DNA of 64,000 bases from CAXXOK01 sp963675655 (lineage in GTDB: Bacteria > Bacillota > Clostridia > Christensenellales > Aristaeellaceae), in contig OY776489.1 in assembly GCA_963675655.1 (NCBI GenBank), positions 3,162,001 to 3,226,000 of the forward strand, read 5' to 3'. The position numbers and the translations under genes were made by a program. Under the pieces are notes generated by a model that saw only the letters and a list, made by a program, of their open reading frames with translations, did no database searches and was not told the DNA's origin. Below, piece after piece: positions 32,501 through 41,708 of this stretch (positions within the stretch are counted from its first letter, which is position 1; every line of letters begins with the position of its first letter).

Positions 32501-33388
32501 CTGCCACGCTATGATTTTAAATATCGTAAACCGCCGCGTCGAAAACCGCGGTTATCCCGCATCTTGTTATTCCTGATAGTGCTTGTACTGCTCGGCCTGC
32601 CGTTCTATCAAGCCTATCATGTAACCGTAGACGAAGTAAGCCTGAAAATTGCGGGTCTTCCCACGAACCTGAAAAACCTGCGCATTGTATACGTAACGGA
32701 TTTTTTGCAAGGTTCGTACATGTCTCAAAGCCGCATCAACAGCATCGTGAATGAAATCAACGGCATGAGTGCCGATCTCGTTTTACTTGGCGGCAATTAT
32801 GCTCAAACCAGCGCAACCGCCATCAATTTCTTTAACAATTTGCCGACGATCTATGCCCGGCTCGGTGTATACGGCGTACTTGGCGATAACGACCGTACAG
32901 AACCGGAAAACAACCTGACTATTCTGGCGAAAGCCATGACGAATAATGGCGTTGCTCCTCTTGTTAACAGCGTTGAAAAGGTAAAGCTCGGAAAAACGTA
33001 CCTGTATCTGGTTGGCGCTGACGATTATGTGAACGGGCAGCCCAATGTGGAAAGCATCGCGTCGCAAATCCATGACGACGATTATGTCATCTTCCTTGGT
33101 AACAACCCCAATTTGCTTACCGCCGCTTTAAAGGCGACGGATGCAGACGGTGGAAACCATTGGTTTGATCTGGCTTTATTTGGCCACACGCTGGGCGGAC
33201 AGGTTACCCTGATGGGCTTTCCCCTTATTTCCAGTTTGGTTCCCAGTGTCGGCAGCCGGTATGTATCCGGCTGGCTGGAAGAAAACCGGGCAAATATTCT
33301 CATCAGTAACGGTGTTGGCGTTCGCTATTTCCCAGTGCGCATTTTTGCCCCGGCGCAAATACACCTGATCATCCTGAAAAAATCATAA
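32501..33388 (+). CDS. Membrane-anchored metallophosphoesterase-like protein lacking metal-ligand histidines
   Basis: 295 residues from a CTG at 32501 that follows AGGAGG by 7 nt. No ATG or GTG start is available; the next option is TTG at 32564, without an RBS. An N-terminal basic stretch and one transmembrane helix precede a domain aligned with YkuE/YaeI-type phosphoesterases. Each metal-binding motif is altered: DxH is Asp67-Phe-Leu69, GD is GN (LLGGNYA), GNH[DE] is GDND, and GHTHGG is GHTLGG. Family members hydrolyse phosphoesters such as UDP-diacylglucosamine or lipid phosphates; this one probably cannot do so by the known mechanism. The fold-defining C-terminus (ISNGVGVRYFPVRIFAPAQI) is intact. 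Confidence 0.8.
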   Translation: MPRYDFKYRKPPRRKPRLSRILLFLIVLVLLGLPFYQAYHVTVDEVSLKIAGLPTNLKNLRIVYVTDFLQGSYMSQSRINSIVNEINGMSADLVLLGGNYAQTSATAINFFNNLPTIYARLGVYGVLGDNDRTEPENNLTILAKAMTNNGVAPLVNSVEKVKLGKTYLYLVGADDYVNGQPNVESIASQIHDDDYVIFLGNNPNLLTAALKATDADGGNHWFDLALFGHTLGGQVTLMGFPLISSLVPSVGSRYVSGWLEENRANILISNGVGVRYFPVRIFAPAQIHLIILKKS

Positions 33389-33407
33389 ACAGTGGATGAA
33401 ACAACGT

Positions 33408-33465
33408 GCCCGACAATCCTGCTCTGTGTGGCTTCCGCCACCCTCAGGATGTCGGGCTTTCTTTT
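33408..33465 (+). terminator. Branched terminator after the metallophosphoesterase-like gene
   Basis: Outer stem GCCCGACAATCCTG (33408-33421) with CAGGATGTCGGGC (33445-33457), one bulged A; inner hairpin GTGGC/GCCAC; then TTTCTTTT. It reaches the last codon of the convergent kinase gene. Confidence 0.85.
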
Positions 33466-34366
33466 ACATGTCCTGTATAGCGGCAATTCTCTCCAGCGTC
33501 GGCGGATACAGTGGAATAGGAAATTTCATTACGGCTGCCGCTGCGCATGCGGAAGCAAACGCGACGGTATCATCGTCGTTCATGTCTTTGAGCAAAGCAT
33601 AAATACAGCCGGCTTTAAAGGTATCGCCCGCCCCAAGCGTGCTTTCCGCCTTTACCCGGTATGCGGGGCGTTTGCGCATTTCCGATCCTTTGCGCCCATA
33701 CAGCAATTCACTGCTGCCGGCGGTAAAAATCGTCAGCCCGTCGTTTTGCTGCGTATAACGTGTCATAAGCTGTTCCAGCGGCTCGCCCGGATACTGATTC
33801 CGCAAAAACTCGCCGCTGATAGCCGTAATCGCAGCATGACGCGCGCTAAAGGACTCCGGCTCACAATCAATGGTAACATACGGCAGCTCCGCCTGAACGC
33901 ACAAACGCGCCACATCTTCGCAGGCTTCTCCAAAGAACGGATCGATCCCTGCCACTTTGCAGCCTGAAAGGTGGTCAATCGTCGGACGGTTCCAGCGATA
34001 CCCTTTCACAGGGTCCTGAAACGCACCAAAGGTACCCAGGCAGGTACGCGTATCGCCATCGATCAACACGTAATCTTCCAGACCTTCAAAGGTCTCATCA
34101 TACGTCATCAGACTTAAATCCACATTCTTACCCTGAAAGTAAGAAAACACACTGTCTCGGGTGCTTCTGCCCATCCAGGTGCCTTCCATCCGCACACTGC
34201 AGCCAAGCGAATCCAGCACAGCGGCGCATACGCCAGTCTCACCGCCAATGATACGGTAACGTGCTTTCAATTCTCCATACCCGTCCCGCTGTGGCATACC
34301 GTTTTCAAGCAGCAGGCTGGTCGTCATCAGGATTTGCCCATAGAGATACACATCCGCATTTCGCAT
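33464..34366 (-). CDS. PfkB-family carbohydrate kinase
   Basis: 300 residues. RIIGGETGVCAAVLDSLG is the first PfkB region, and ESTLGAGDTFKAGCIYALL is the C-terminal signature with the catalytic aspartate. It phosphorylates a sugar or nucleoside using ATP; the substrate is not evident. It lies 140 nt downstream of the GH31 gene on the same strand, so it may act on a sugar released by it. GAGG precedes the ATG. Confidence 0.88.
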   Translation of the reverse strand: MRNADVYLYGQILMTTSLLLENGMPQRDGYGELKARYRIIGGETGVCAAVLDSLGCSVRMEGTWMGRSTRDSVFSYFQGKNVDLSLMTYDETFEGLEDYVLIDGDTRTCLGTFGAFQDPVKGYRWNRPTIDHLSGCKVAGIDPFFGEACEDVARLCVQAELPYVTIDCEPESFSARHAAITAISGEFLRNQYPGEPLEQLMTRYTQQNDGLTIFTAGSSELLYGRKGSEMRKRPAYRVKAESTLGAGDTFKAGCIYALLKDMNDDDTVAFASACAAAAVMKFPIPLYPPTLERIAAIQDM

Positions 34367-34506
34367 GGAAACCTCACATCATTCTTATTGTAGGTCCTGT
34401 TTATTCTCTTGCAAAGGGAGGCAATGTATGGATACATCCGCTCTGCTCTGCCTAATATGGTAGAAGCTGTGAATGCTCCGTGCATTGCCCCCATTTCAAA
34501 TGGCGT

Positions 34507-36750
34507 TTATGAAATCTGCGTTGCTATGCCGTTACGATGCAGCACAACATGGTACGGCTTTTGCGTATCAGTCGTTACGGAAACGGTATCTCCCTGTACT
34601 GTAAGGGTATAGCGCGCGTCCACCTTACCTTTTGTATCCGGTATGGTTAGGGTCAGCTCGCCATCCTTCGGTTCAAACACGTGAAGCGTTACACTGTCCG
34701 CATAGTCGTAATCCGCGCGGGTATCGCATGCGCCCATCGGAAGAACGCTGTTCTCCCGCACCATCAGCGGCAGCGTGTGGAAACCGTGCGTCTCCCGCTG
34801 CCACCTACCGCCTTCTACCACCTTTCCGGTAAACAGGCTGGTCCATTTTCCATCCGGCAGGTAGTAATCCACATGGCCGTCTTTGTGGAACACCGGCGCA
34901 ACAAGCAGCTTTCCGCCCAGCATGTATTGCGTGTCGCAGTTTTCACCGGCAATATCCTCCGGGAATTCCAGCATCATGGGGCGCAGCATAGGCACGCCTT
35001 TTTCATGTGCTTCTACCGCGGCGTCAAACAGATATGGCATCAGGCGGCTTTTCAGGTTGACCAATTCCTTAAGCACAACGCAGCTTTCCTCGTCAAACAG
35101 CCACGGCACCCGGTAGCTGCTGGAACCGTGCAAACGGCTGTGGGAAGATAACATGCCAAACGCACACCACCGCTTGTATACATCCGCAGGCGCCGTAAGC
35201 TCGAACCCGGAAATATCATGGCTCCAATAACCAAAGCCGCTGTGGCTCAGGCTCAATCCGGCACGAAGCGTTTCCGCCATACTAACGTAGCAGGCGCTGT
35301 TATCGCCGCCCCAGTGCACGGGGAACTTCTGTCCTCCTGCGGTAGCGCTACGCGCGAACAGCATCGCTTCGCCTTCGCCACGTTCTTTCTCAAGCAGTTC
35401 GAACACCATCTGGTTATACAGATAGGTATAGTAATTGTGCATCTTTACAGGATCGCTCCCGTCGGAATACCGCACGCCTTTTACTGGGATACGTTCGCCA
35501 AAATCCGTTTTAAAGCAATCCACGCCCATATCCACCAAGCGTCGCAGGTGGGAAGCATACCACGCTTTGGCTTCGGGATTGGTAACATCCAAAATTGCCA
35601 TTCCCGCCTGCCACAGATCGGTTTGCCAGACCTCGCCGTTTTCCTTTTGGATAAAGTACCCTTTCGCCATGCCTTCGTCAAACAAGGGGCTTTCCTGCGC
35701 GATATAGGGGTTCATCCATACGCAGATGTGCAAACCGCGCGCTTTCAGGCGAGACAGCATAGCAGCCGGGTCGGGGAAGGTATCGCAGTCCCATGCGAAA
35801 TCGCACCAGTTAAAGCCTTTCATCCAGAAACAATCAAAATGGAATACATTCAAAGGAATGTCATATTTCGCCATGCCTTCGATCAGCTTGGTTACCGTTT
35901 CTTCATCATAACTTGTGGTGAAGCTGGTAGTTAGCCACAGTCCGAAGCTCCATGCGGGCGGCAGAGCTGGGCGGCCTGTTAACGCAGTGTAACGTTCCAA
36001 TATCGCTTTGGGCGTTTCGCCGTAAATAATATCGTAAGTCATACTTTCGCCCGGATGGCTGAACTGTACGCGCTCCACCTTTTCACTGGCGACTTCAAAA
36101 CTTACATCCCCGGGATTTTCAACGAAAACTCCATATCCGCGGTTGGTCATATAAAACGGAATGCTTTTATAGGCAATTTCGCTTGCTGTGCCGCCATCCT
36201 CGTTCCACGTTTCAATAATCTGCCCGTTTTTTACATACGGGGTAAACCGTTCGCCAAACCCATACACTTTTTCGCCCACATCCAGATAGAGCGAATCAAT
36301 CATATAGCTTCTATCGGTAGGCTTGTGCAGCGCGCGCGCCATGCCGTGGTAGCCGGACTGGGTAAGTGTTTTTCCATTTGCGCTGAAGGTAACGCTCCAT
36401 TTTTGAGCCGCTTTGCTCACCGATGCTTTCAGTTCGCCGCTCTGTATGGTAAGCTCGTCATCATCCTCGGTGAAAACAGGTTTTTCCGGCTCTTCGGTAA
36501 GTTCAAAATGCGGGCCATGATCCAATTCTCCCTTAAAGTGGGATACGCATACCCGCAGTACATTTTTAAGAGGTGAGCAGATGGATACGGATAGCGTGGC
36601 GCAATTGAGAATGTCACCCCGTGAACGGATGGGTACGCCGGGGCACAGCACCTGCAGCGTATCATCGACAATTTGCGAACGGTAATACTCAACTGCAAAG
36701 CTAATGTCGTACTCTGGTTTCAGCATCCAATAGCCGTTTGTAAATTTCAT
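34507..36750 (-). CDS. yicI: Alpha-glycosidase family GH31, YicI-like (probable alpha-xylosidase)
   Basis: 747 residues. The nucleophile motif is DCFKTDFGERIP and the acid/base lies in HWGGDNSACY, matching YicI. WSFGLWLTTSFTTSYDEE and FHFDCFWMKGFNWCDF line the active site as in alpha-xylosidases. It removes alpha-linked xylose (or glucose) from oligosaccharides, probably in the cytoplasm because no signal peptide is present. AAAGGAG lies 10 nt before the ATG. It sits 56 nt downstream of pyruvate kinase and upstream of the PfkB kinase. Substrate specificity is an inference from similarity. Confidence 0.92.
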   Translation of the reverse strand: MKFTNGYWMLKPEYDISFAVEYYRSQIVDDTLQVLCPGVPIRSRGDILNCATLSVSICSPLKNVLRVCVSHFKGELDHGPHFELTEEPEKPVFTEDDDELTIQSGELKASVSKAAQKWSVTFSANGKTLTQSGYHGMARALHKPTDRSYMIDSLYLDVGEKVYGFGERFTPYVKNGQIIETWNEDGGTASEIAYKSIPFYMTNRGYGVFVENPGDVSFEVASEKVERVQFSHPGESMTYDIIYGETPKAILERYTALTGRPALPPAWSFGLWLTTSFTTSYDEETVTKLIEGMAKYDIPLNVFHFDCFWMKGFNWCDFAWDCDTFPDPAAMLSRLKARGLHICVWMNPYIAQESPLFDEGMAKGYFIQKENGEVWQTDLWQAGMAILDVTNPEAKAWYASHLRRLVDMGVDCFKTDFGERIPVKGVRYSDGSDPVKMHNYYTYLYNQMVFELLEKERGEGEAMLFARSATAGGQKFPVHWGGDNSACYVSMAETLRAGLSLSHSGFGYWSHDISGFELTAPADVYKRWCAFGMLSSHSRLHGSSSYRVPWLFDEESCVVLKELVNLKSRLMPYLFDAAVEAHEKGVPMLRPMMLEFPEDIAGENCDTQYMLGGKLLVAPVFHKDGHVDYYLPDGKWTSLFTGKVVEGGRWQRETHGFHTLPLMVRENSVLPMGACDTRADYDYADSVTLHVFEPKDGELTLTIPDTKGKVDARYTLTVQGDTVSVTTDTQKPYHVVLHRNGIATQIS

Positions 36751-36806
36751 CTGTCGATGACTCCTTTAGCAAGCGCAAAATCTTTATCTGCGGCCGCAGC
36801 CGTTAT

Positions 36807-38576
36807 TTACCGAAGGCAGCTGTCGCTATCGCCATTGCAATTTACCACGCCTCGTTGTGCATCCAGCGTGACAACCGATCCGCTTTTCAGGATTTGGGTT
36901 GCGTTTTCCGCGCCTGCCAGCACCGGCAGGTCTAGGCTCATCCCAGCGATAATTCCGTGTCCGTTGGGGTCATTATCCTCCAAAATCAATCCGCTTGCCT
37001 TGCGTACCAACGGAAGTAGCCGGTGGCTGGTTTGGTGGATGACTAATATATCGCCGTCATGGAAGTTCTTCTCGGCTTCTTCCTCCGTTTGGGCAACACA
37101 CAGGCTGCCATATACCGCCCGATGACCGATACCGCGGCCGGTAACCAAAATGTGCCCGACAACATGAACTTTCATAAGATTCGTCGTACCGCTGACGCTA
37201 AGCGGTACGCCTGCCGTCATAACGACCAGCTCGCCGTCATGCAAAAGACCTGCCTGTTCCCCAGCTTGCACAGCACGTTCAAACAGTTCGTCTGTATTGT
37301 GTGCTTCCTCGATAATCAAGGGAATTACGCCCCAGCTTAAGCTTAGCTTGCGGCAAACGCTCTCGTCCATTGCACAGCAGATGATTGGGCAATTCGGCCT
37401 GTATTTGGATATCATTCTTGCTGTGCGGCCGCTCTTGGTAACCGTAATAATTGCTGCGGCATGCAAATCATGTGCGCTGGTAACAGTGGAATGACTGATA
37501 GCATTGGTCACATCCGGCGTGCGCTCATCCTCCCGCTCTGTAAAGCGTTTTACGTAGTTAATATCCGCCTCTGTGCGGCAGGCGATACGCGCCATGGTAC
37601 GTAAGGTTTCAATTGGATATTGCCCCACCGCCGTCTCACCAGACAGCATCGTTGCGCTGGTACCGTCATAAATAGCGTTGGCCACATCCGCCGCCTCGGC
37701 ACGCGTCGGGCGCGGATTGGTAATCATGCTTTCCAGCATCTGCGTAGCAGTGATCACCTGTTTTCCGGCGGAATAGGCTTTATGGATCAGCATTTTTTGG
37801 GTTACAGGCACTTCCTCCAAGGGGATTTCAACGCCCAAATCGCCGCGTGCAACCATAACGCCGTCGCTAACACGCAAAATGTCGTCTATATTACTTACAC
37901 CCTGCATGTTCTCGATCTTTGCGATAATGCTGATTTCACGGTGAATCTGGTTGCTGAAGAGTTTGCGGATTTCCAGTATGTCCTCCGCACAACGGGTGAA
38001 GGATGCGGCAACAAAATCCACATCCTGTTGGACGCCAAATAAAATATCATCCTTGTCCTGTGCACTTAAAAACGGCATTGTCAGCTCTGCGCCCGGGACG
38101 TTTACCCCTTTGTGATCGCTTATTTTACCACCGTTTTCCACCCGGCAGACAATCTGCGCATCGGACAGCGCTGTAACCGTCAGGGAAATCAACCCATCAT
38201 CCAGCAGGATTACCGACCCGACCTGCACATCCTTGGGTAATTCTTTATACGTTATGGATACTTGGGTTTCATCGCCGGGAACATCATCAATACAAAGGGT
38301 AAAAGTTTGCCCCTTTTTCAATACAGCTTGTCCGGCCGAAAATGTACCGATACGGATTTCCGGCCCACGCGTATCCAGCATAATGGCAATAGGCAAGTCC
38401 AACTCCTGCCGCAGACGTTTTACGCGCTCAATGGTCCGGGCATGGGTTTCATGCGTGCCATGTGAAAAATTCAAACGCGCCACATTCATGCCGGAGCGCA
38501 TCAGCTCCCGTAAAACCTCATCATCCTGTGTGGCAGGCCCAAGGGTACAAACGATTTTCGTTTTTCTTTGTGTCAT
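36807..38576 (-). CDS. pyk: Pyruvate kinase with C-terminal PEP-utilising-like domain
   Basis: 589 residues from the ATG at 38576, preceded by GAAAGGAA; an upstream in-frame start at 38642 would add 22 residues of leader. TKIVCTLGPATQDDEVLREL and the active-site SIIAKIENMQGVSNIDDIL are conserved. The C-terminal allosteric domain is followed by an extra domain (residues about 475-585, ILEDNDPNGHGIIAGMSLDL) as in Bacillus and Geobacillus enzymes. It makes pyruvate and ATP from phosphoenolpyruvate. Its leader contains an operator-like element identical in core to that before cellobiose phosphorylase. Confidence 0.96.
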   Translation of the reverse strand: MTQRKTKIVCTLGPATQDDEVLRELMRSGMNVARLNFSHGTHETHARTIERVKRLRQELDLPIAIMLDTRGPEIRIGTFSAGQAVLKKGQTFTLCIDDVPGDETQVSITYKELPKDVQVGSVILLDDGLISLTVTALSDAQIVCRVENGGKISDHKGVNVPGAELTMPFLSAQDKDDILFGVQQDVDFVAASFTRCAEDILEIRKLFSNQIHREISIIAKIENMQGVSNIDDILRVSDGVMVARGDLGVEIPLEEVPVTQKMLIHKAYSAGKQVITATQMLESMITNPRPTRAEAADVANAIYDGTSATMLSGETAVGQYPIETLRTMARIACRTEADINYVKRFTEREDERTPDVTNAISHSTVTSAHDLHAAAIITVTKSGRTARMISKYRPNCPIICCAMDESVCRKLSLSWGVIPLIIEEAHNTDELFERAVQAGEQAGLLHDGELVVMTAGVPLSVSGTTNLMKVHVVGHILVTGRGIGHRAVYGSLCVAQTEEEAEKNFHDGDILVIHQTSHRLLPLVRKASGLILEDNDPNGHGIIAGMSLDLPVLAGAENATQILKSGSVVTLDAQRGVVNCNGDSDSCLR

Positions 38577-38612
38577 ATGTTTCCTTTCTACCGCTTGGGT
38601 ATCAAGATTTTT

Positions 38613-38623
38613 AAACGTTTTCG
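38613..38623 (-). promoter_or_regulatory. LacI/cre-like operator core upstream of pyk
   Basis: AAACGTTTTCG, 37 nt upstream of the pyk start. The same 11 bases occur upstream of the cellobiose phosphorylase gene at 50482-50492. It resembles half of a catabolite-responsive element or LacI-family operator. Confidence 0.5.
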
Positions 38624-38677
38624 AAGCGTTGATATCCAACATTTTAATTGTATCATATCAGCAGAATATATGCATTA

Positions 38678-39217
38678 TCAGACGTTCTTGCCCTGCTCCA
38701 GTGCCAGTAATGCCTGTTTCAACGGCAACCCGCCGCCATACCCAACCAGTTTACCATTGCTGCCGATAACCCGGTGGCAGGGAATGAAAATCGGCAGCGG
38801 GTTATGATGGTTCGCCATACCGATAGCACGCGCCGCTTTCGGACGGTCACAGCGTTTTGCCAGCTCTCCATAGGAAATGGTTTCGCCGTAGGGTACGCAG
38901 GAATACAGCGCCTCCCATGCCAGCAGTTGAAACGGCGTCCCTTCGGGTGCCAGCGGCAGGGCAAACTGCCGTCTACCGCCCGCAAAAAATTCTGCCAATT
39001 CCTGTGCGGCGGCTAGCAATAACGGCGTTTCCATCATTTGATCCTCTGCGTTCACTTCTCCATTCAGTCGCAGTTCGCTCAGGTATTCCCCCCGCTGAAC
39101 CAGCGTCATATCGCCAAACGGGGTTTCTACAACCATCGCATAGCGCTTTTCCTTTTCTTGCTTCGCTTGCTGTTTCGTGAGAGGATGAAAATATTGCAGT
39201 TGCCCATCTTGTTTCAT
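38678..39217 (-). CDS. ogt: Methylated-DNA-protein-cysteine methyltransferase
   Basis: 179 residues. The acceptor cysteine is in IPCHRVIGSNGKLVGYGGG, and the helix-turn-helix with arginine finger is in GELAKRCDRPKAARAIGMAN. It repairs O6-methylguanine by transferring the methyl group to itself. The start at 39217 has GGGGAGG upstream at 10 nt; a further in-frame ATG at 39244 lacks an RBS. It is 28 nt after the Lgt-like gene. Confidence 0.94.
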   Translation of the reverse strand: MKQDGQLQYFHPLTKQQAKQEKEKRYAMVVETPFGDMTLVQRGEYLSELRLNGEVNAEDQMMETPLLLAAAQELAEFFAGGRRQFALPLAPEGTPFQLLAWEALYSCVPYGETISYGELAKRCDRPKAARAIGMANHHNPLPIFIPCHRVIGSNGKLVGYGGGLPLKQALLALEQGKNV

Positions 39218-39245
39218 TGCGCCGCCACCTCCCCATTCATCCATA

Positions 39246-40433
39246 TTATACTTGCTTTATTTGTACACGAATGCGTTCTTCCCGGTAAACGCGGTTCTCC
39301 AGCGTTCTCCACAAGCGATACGGCATCATGAAGATCAGCACACAGCAACCCGCCATCACACCGTAATCCCGAAGCAGGTTATCGCTGCCGTCTACGCTAA
39401 ACTCCACCATCACGCAGCCCGCAATCGCGATCAGGATGACCAACCACATTACAACCAGCCGCCAATCCACCCGTTTCAACCTTAAAAACAGTATAAAGTA
39501 TAGCGCAAAGAAAGCCAGAACAACTCCACCTATCATGCGTTTATCCGTCAAATCCAGTACATGATTCAAAGGCTTTACCATCAAAACGCCAACCAGGGCC
39601 GCAATGGGCAATGCAACCCAAGCAGTTACCCGTGCCGTGCTGATTTCACGTATCCGCGAATACCGGGCACAGAAAATGATCAAGGCCAGCACAGGCAGCG
39701 CAATATAACCAACCTGTTGTACACGGATAAACCCCGCCACCATGTGTCCATCGTCTCGCAGGCTTTCCAACACCACCTGTGCAGCGCCATACAAAGCATA
39801 GATAATCATTGCCACATCACCGGCATGTGCCCTGCGGCGCTGCCTGCGGCTAAAAAACAACCATAAAGACGGCACCAGCAGCATCAGCGCCACGGCCACT
39901 TCATACCGGTATACCGCCAGCCGGAACAATACCAGCGTTCCCATTTTCTCCTGTACGAACAGCCACGGCATCAACTGGGTAAACAGGCTTTCCTCCACTT
40001 GCCTGCCAATACCAAGCTGCCCGTCGGAAAAAGCCTCCGCAATGCGGGCGCCGATAACCAACAGCATCAGCGGCGCAGTCGTTACATCCAACAGTGACCC
40101 GAACCGTACTTTACGGATACGCGCCGTCAGGAAAGTCGCTATCACCAGCCCAATCAGCATACCGAAAAAGCTGTATCCCCCATCCCAGAAATGCAGCATT
40201 AAAAACGGTTGGGACACCGTATCCGTATAGTAACCGAAATTAACAGCACAAAAGCCAAGCCTTGCAAAAATCAGACTCATCGGCAACCCGATCAGCCCAA
40301 ACAGCCGTATAACGCCCGCCGGCAGCCGTTTGTGAAACCCCAACACGCCAGCTAGCCCAAGGTAGGCAAGCGCTCCCAATCCGAAAATCAACCCATACCA
40401 GTAACCGGTATAACCAAATACGGTGAAGGTCAT
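39246..40433 (-). CDS. Divergent Lgt-superfamily membrane protein
   Basis: 395 residues, longer than Lgt (about 260-290), with about ten to eleven transmembrane helices. The middle resembles prolipoprotein diacylglyceryl transferase: RLGFCAVNFGYYTDTVSQPF, HFWDGGYSFFGMLIGL and VIGARIAEAFSDGQLGIG. However, the essential His of the SFHGG motif is Phe, the Asn near the RxGN motif is Glu, and the Arg of the C-terminal motif is Gln (YGAAQVVLESLR). It therefore may not be an active lipoprotein transferase. Four more helices follow. The neighbouring downstream gene is ogt and the upstream one encodes a secreted glycosidase-like protein. Function unknown. Confidence 0.7.
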   Translation of the reverse strand: MTFTVFGYTGYWYGLIFGLGALAYLGLAGVLGFHKRLPAGVIRLFGLIGLPMSLIFARLGFCAVNFGYYTDTVSQPFLMLHFWDGGYSFFGMLIGLVIATFLTARIRKVRFGSLLDVTTAPLMLLVIGARIAEAFSDGQLGIGRQVEESLFTQLMPWLFVQEKMGTLVLFRLAVYRYEVAVALMLLVPSLWLFFSRRQRRRAHAGDVAMIIYALYGAAQVVLESLRDDGHMVAGFIRVQQVGYIALPVLALIIFCARYSRIREISTARVTAWVALPIAALVGVLMVKPLNHVLDLTDKRMIGGVVLAFFALYFILFLRLKRVDWRLVVMWLVILIAIAGCVMVEFSVDGSDNLLRDYGVMAGCCVLIFMMPYRLWRTLENRVYREERIRVQIKQV

Positions 40434-40445
40434 GGCTTTTTCTCC

Positions 40446-41516
40446 CTATTCGGTCGCTGAGGCAAAATAGATAATATCGTTCACCGATCGTTCTTCTACA
40501 TTTTTTATACTGAGCAAATCGTTATGGTAGACCAGTGCGGAGCTGTTGCCCCCATCCAGATTATAAGCCTGCACGCAGCCAAGCTCACCCATAAAAGCAG
40601 CTAGGGATTGCAACGACGTTCCAACCGATTCATCGATCCGGCCATCTACCGTGACAATCACATACGAAAGCGGTCCAAGCTGGCCGATAGCCGCGCGCGG
40701 CTCCTGCCCGGTTGGATTCCAGCCATACTCCTTGGAAATTTCGCATACTTTGCCGTCTATGACCAGTGCAGGGCCAAAGAAGAACCCGTTGATAATGTCG
40801 TGATCCTGCATGAGGCTTTTAATGCCGCTTTCCTGTGTGCCCTTGCCTGCCAGCAACAAGTGGAAATCCGCATTTTCATCAATCAGGAGCAAATCATAAT
40901 TATTGCTTACTTTTTTCCGTACCGTCTGCCCCTGCCGCACAATATAGCCGCCGGTAAACTTGGAATAGAAATCGCCGTTTACCGCCACAATCGCATTAAC
41001 GCTTTTCGCCAGCATAGTCGTCGGAGCCGTACGGCTGCTGTTCAACCCGCCCGCTACGAAGGTGCGCAACTGGGTAGGCGAGGCAATCTGCACATACGCC
41101 AGATGATATATACAGTTATCCTGCGACAGCTGTTGAATTTCCACGCTGATGGTATCATCGCTGTACCCCTCGTCGGTAAAACTGTCTTCAGCCGGAGTAT
41201 TGCCGACTGTGTCCATATCAATATCCAGCGCGTTTGCTTGCGTATCCGCACTATCGCCAAAACCAAAGGATACATCGCTTTCAGCGGCGGTCGCAATGAT
41301 ACGGTATGGAGTGATTGCGGCGCCTTCATCCCATTCCACCATTATATCTTCATCGTCATCGCCCCAATCCATGGGGGCGTCGTTTTGGTATTGTTGTTTG
41401 GCGGAAGATAAAATAGAGCCCGACGGTACGATAAAAGAAAGCGATAGCGCCATCAGTACAATCAAAGTGGTTTTCAGCGCCATCCAAGCCCGGTTTGTTC
41501 TTCTTTTTTTGCTCAT
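40446..41516 (-). CDS. Exported phosphodiester glycosidase family protein (NAGPA-like)
   Basis: 356 residues from the ATG at 41516. An N-terminal basic stretch and a helix (TTLIVLMALSLSFIVPSGS) act as signal or anchor. A very acidic linker follows (MDWGDDDEDIMVEWDEG and further Asp/Glu to about residue 110). The catalytic domain has VNGDFYSKFTGGYIVRQG, GWNPTGQEPRAAIGQ and AYNLDGGNSSALVYHN, matching the NAGPA/DUF2233 family, which cleaves sugar phosphodiesters, probably on cell-wall polymers. A TTG start 24 nt earlier is possible. It ends 12 nt before the Lgt-like gene starts. Confidence 0.85.
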   Translation of the reverse strand: MSKKRRTNRAWMALKTTLIVLMALSLSFIVPSGSILSSAKQQYQNDAPMDWGDDDEDIMVEWDEGAAITPYRIIATAAESDVSFGFGDSADTQANALDIDMDTVGNTPAEDSFTDEGYSDDTISVEIQQLSQDNCIYHLAYVQIASPTQLRTFVAGGLNSSRTAPTTMLAKSVNAIVAVNGDFYSKFTGGYIVRQGQTVRKKVSNNYDLLLIDENADFHLLLAGKGTQESGIKSLMQDHDIINGFFFGPALVIDGKVCEISKEYGWNPTGQEPRAAIGQLGPLSYVIVTVDGRIDESVGTSLQSLAAFMGELGCVQAYNLDGGNSSALVYHNDLLSIKNVEERSVNDIIYFASATE

Positions 41517-41708
41517 GTTCAGGTCAGTCCCTTTCACCAATCATCCACCTGCGTTCACTTTTACGATGAACACGGCTGTATCGCACGATTTCACCGCAGC
41601 CAAGCAGGGCTTTCGCAGTCCATAAATCGCTTTCCTCATTATACATGATCGGTTCGTACTCGGCAAGGTTTGTGCTCTGCAACCATAATTTTTACGTATG
41701 ATATTGGG

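Noticed and set aside
38613..38623. Full CcpA catabolite-responsive element before pyk
   Set aside because: Only the core matches; the outer TG and CA positions of the consensus are not kept, so I report it as an operator-like core instead.
40608..41411. 267-codon plus-strand open frame
   Set aside because: Antisense to the phosphodiester glycosidase gene, without RBS or recognisable domain.
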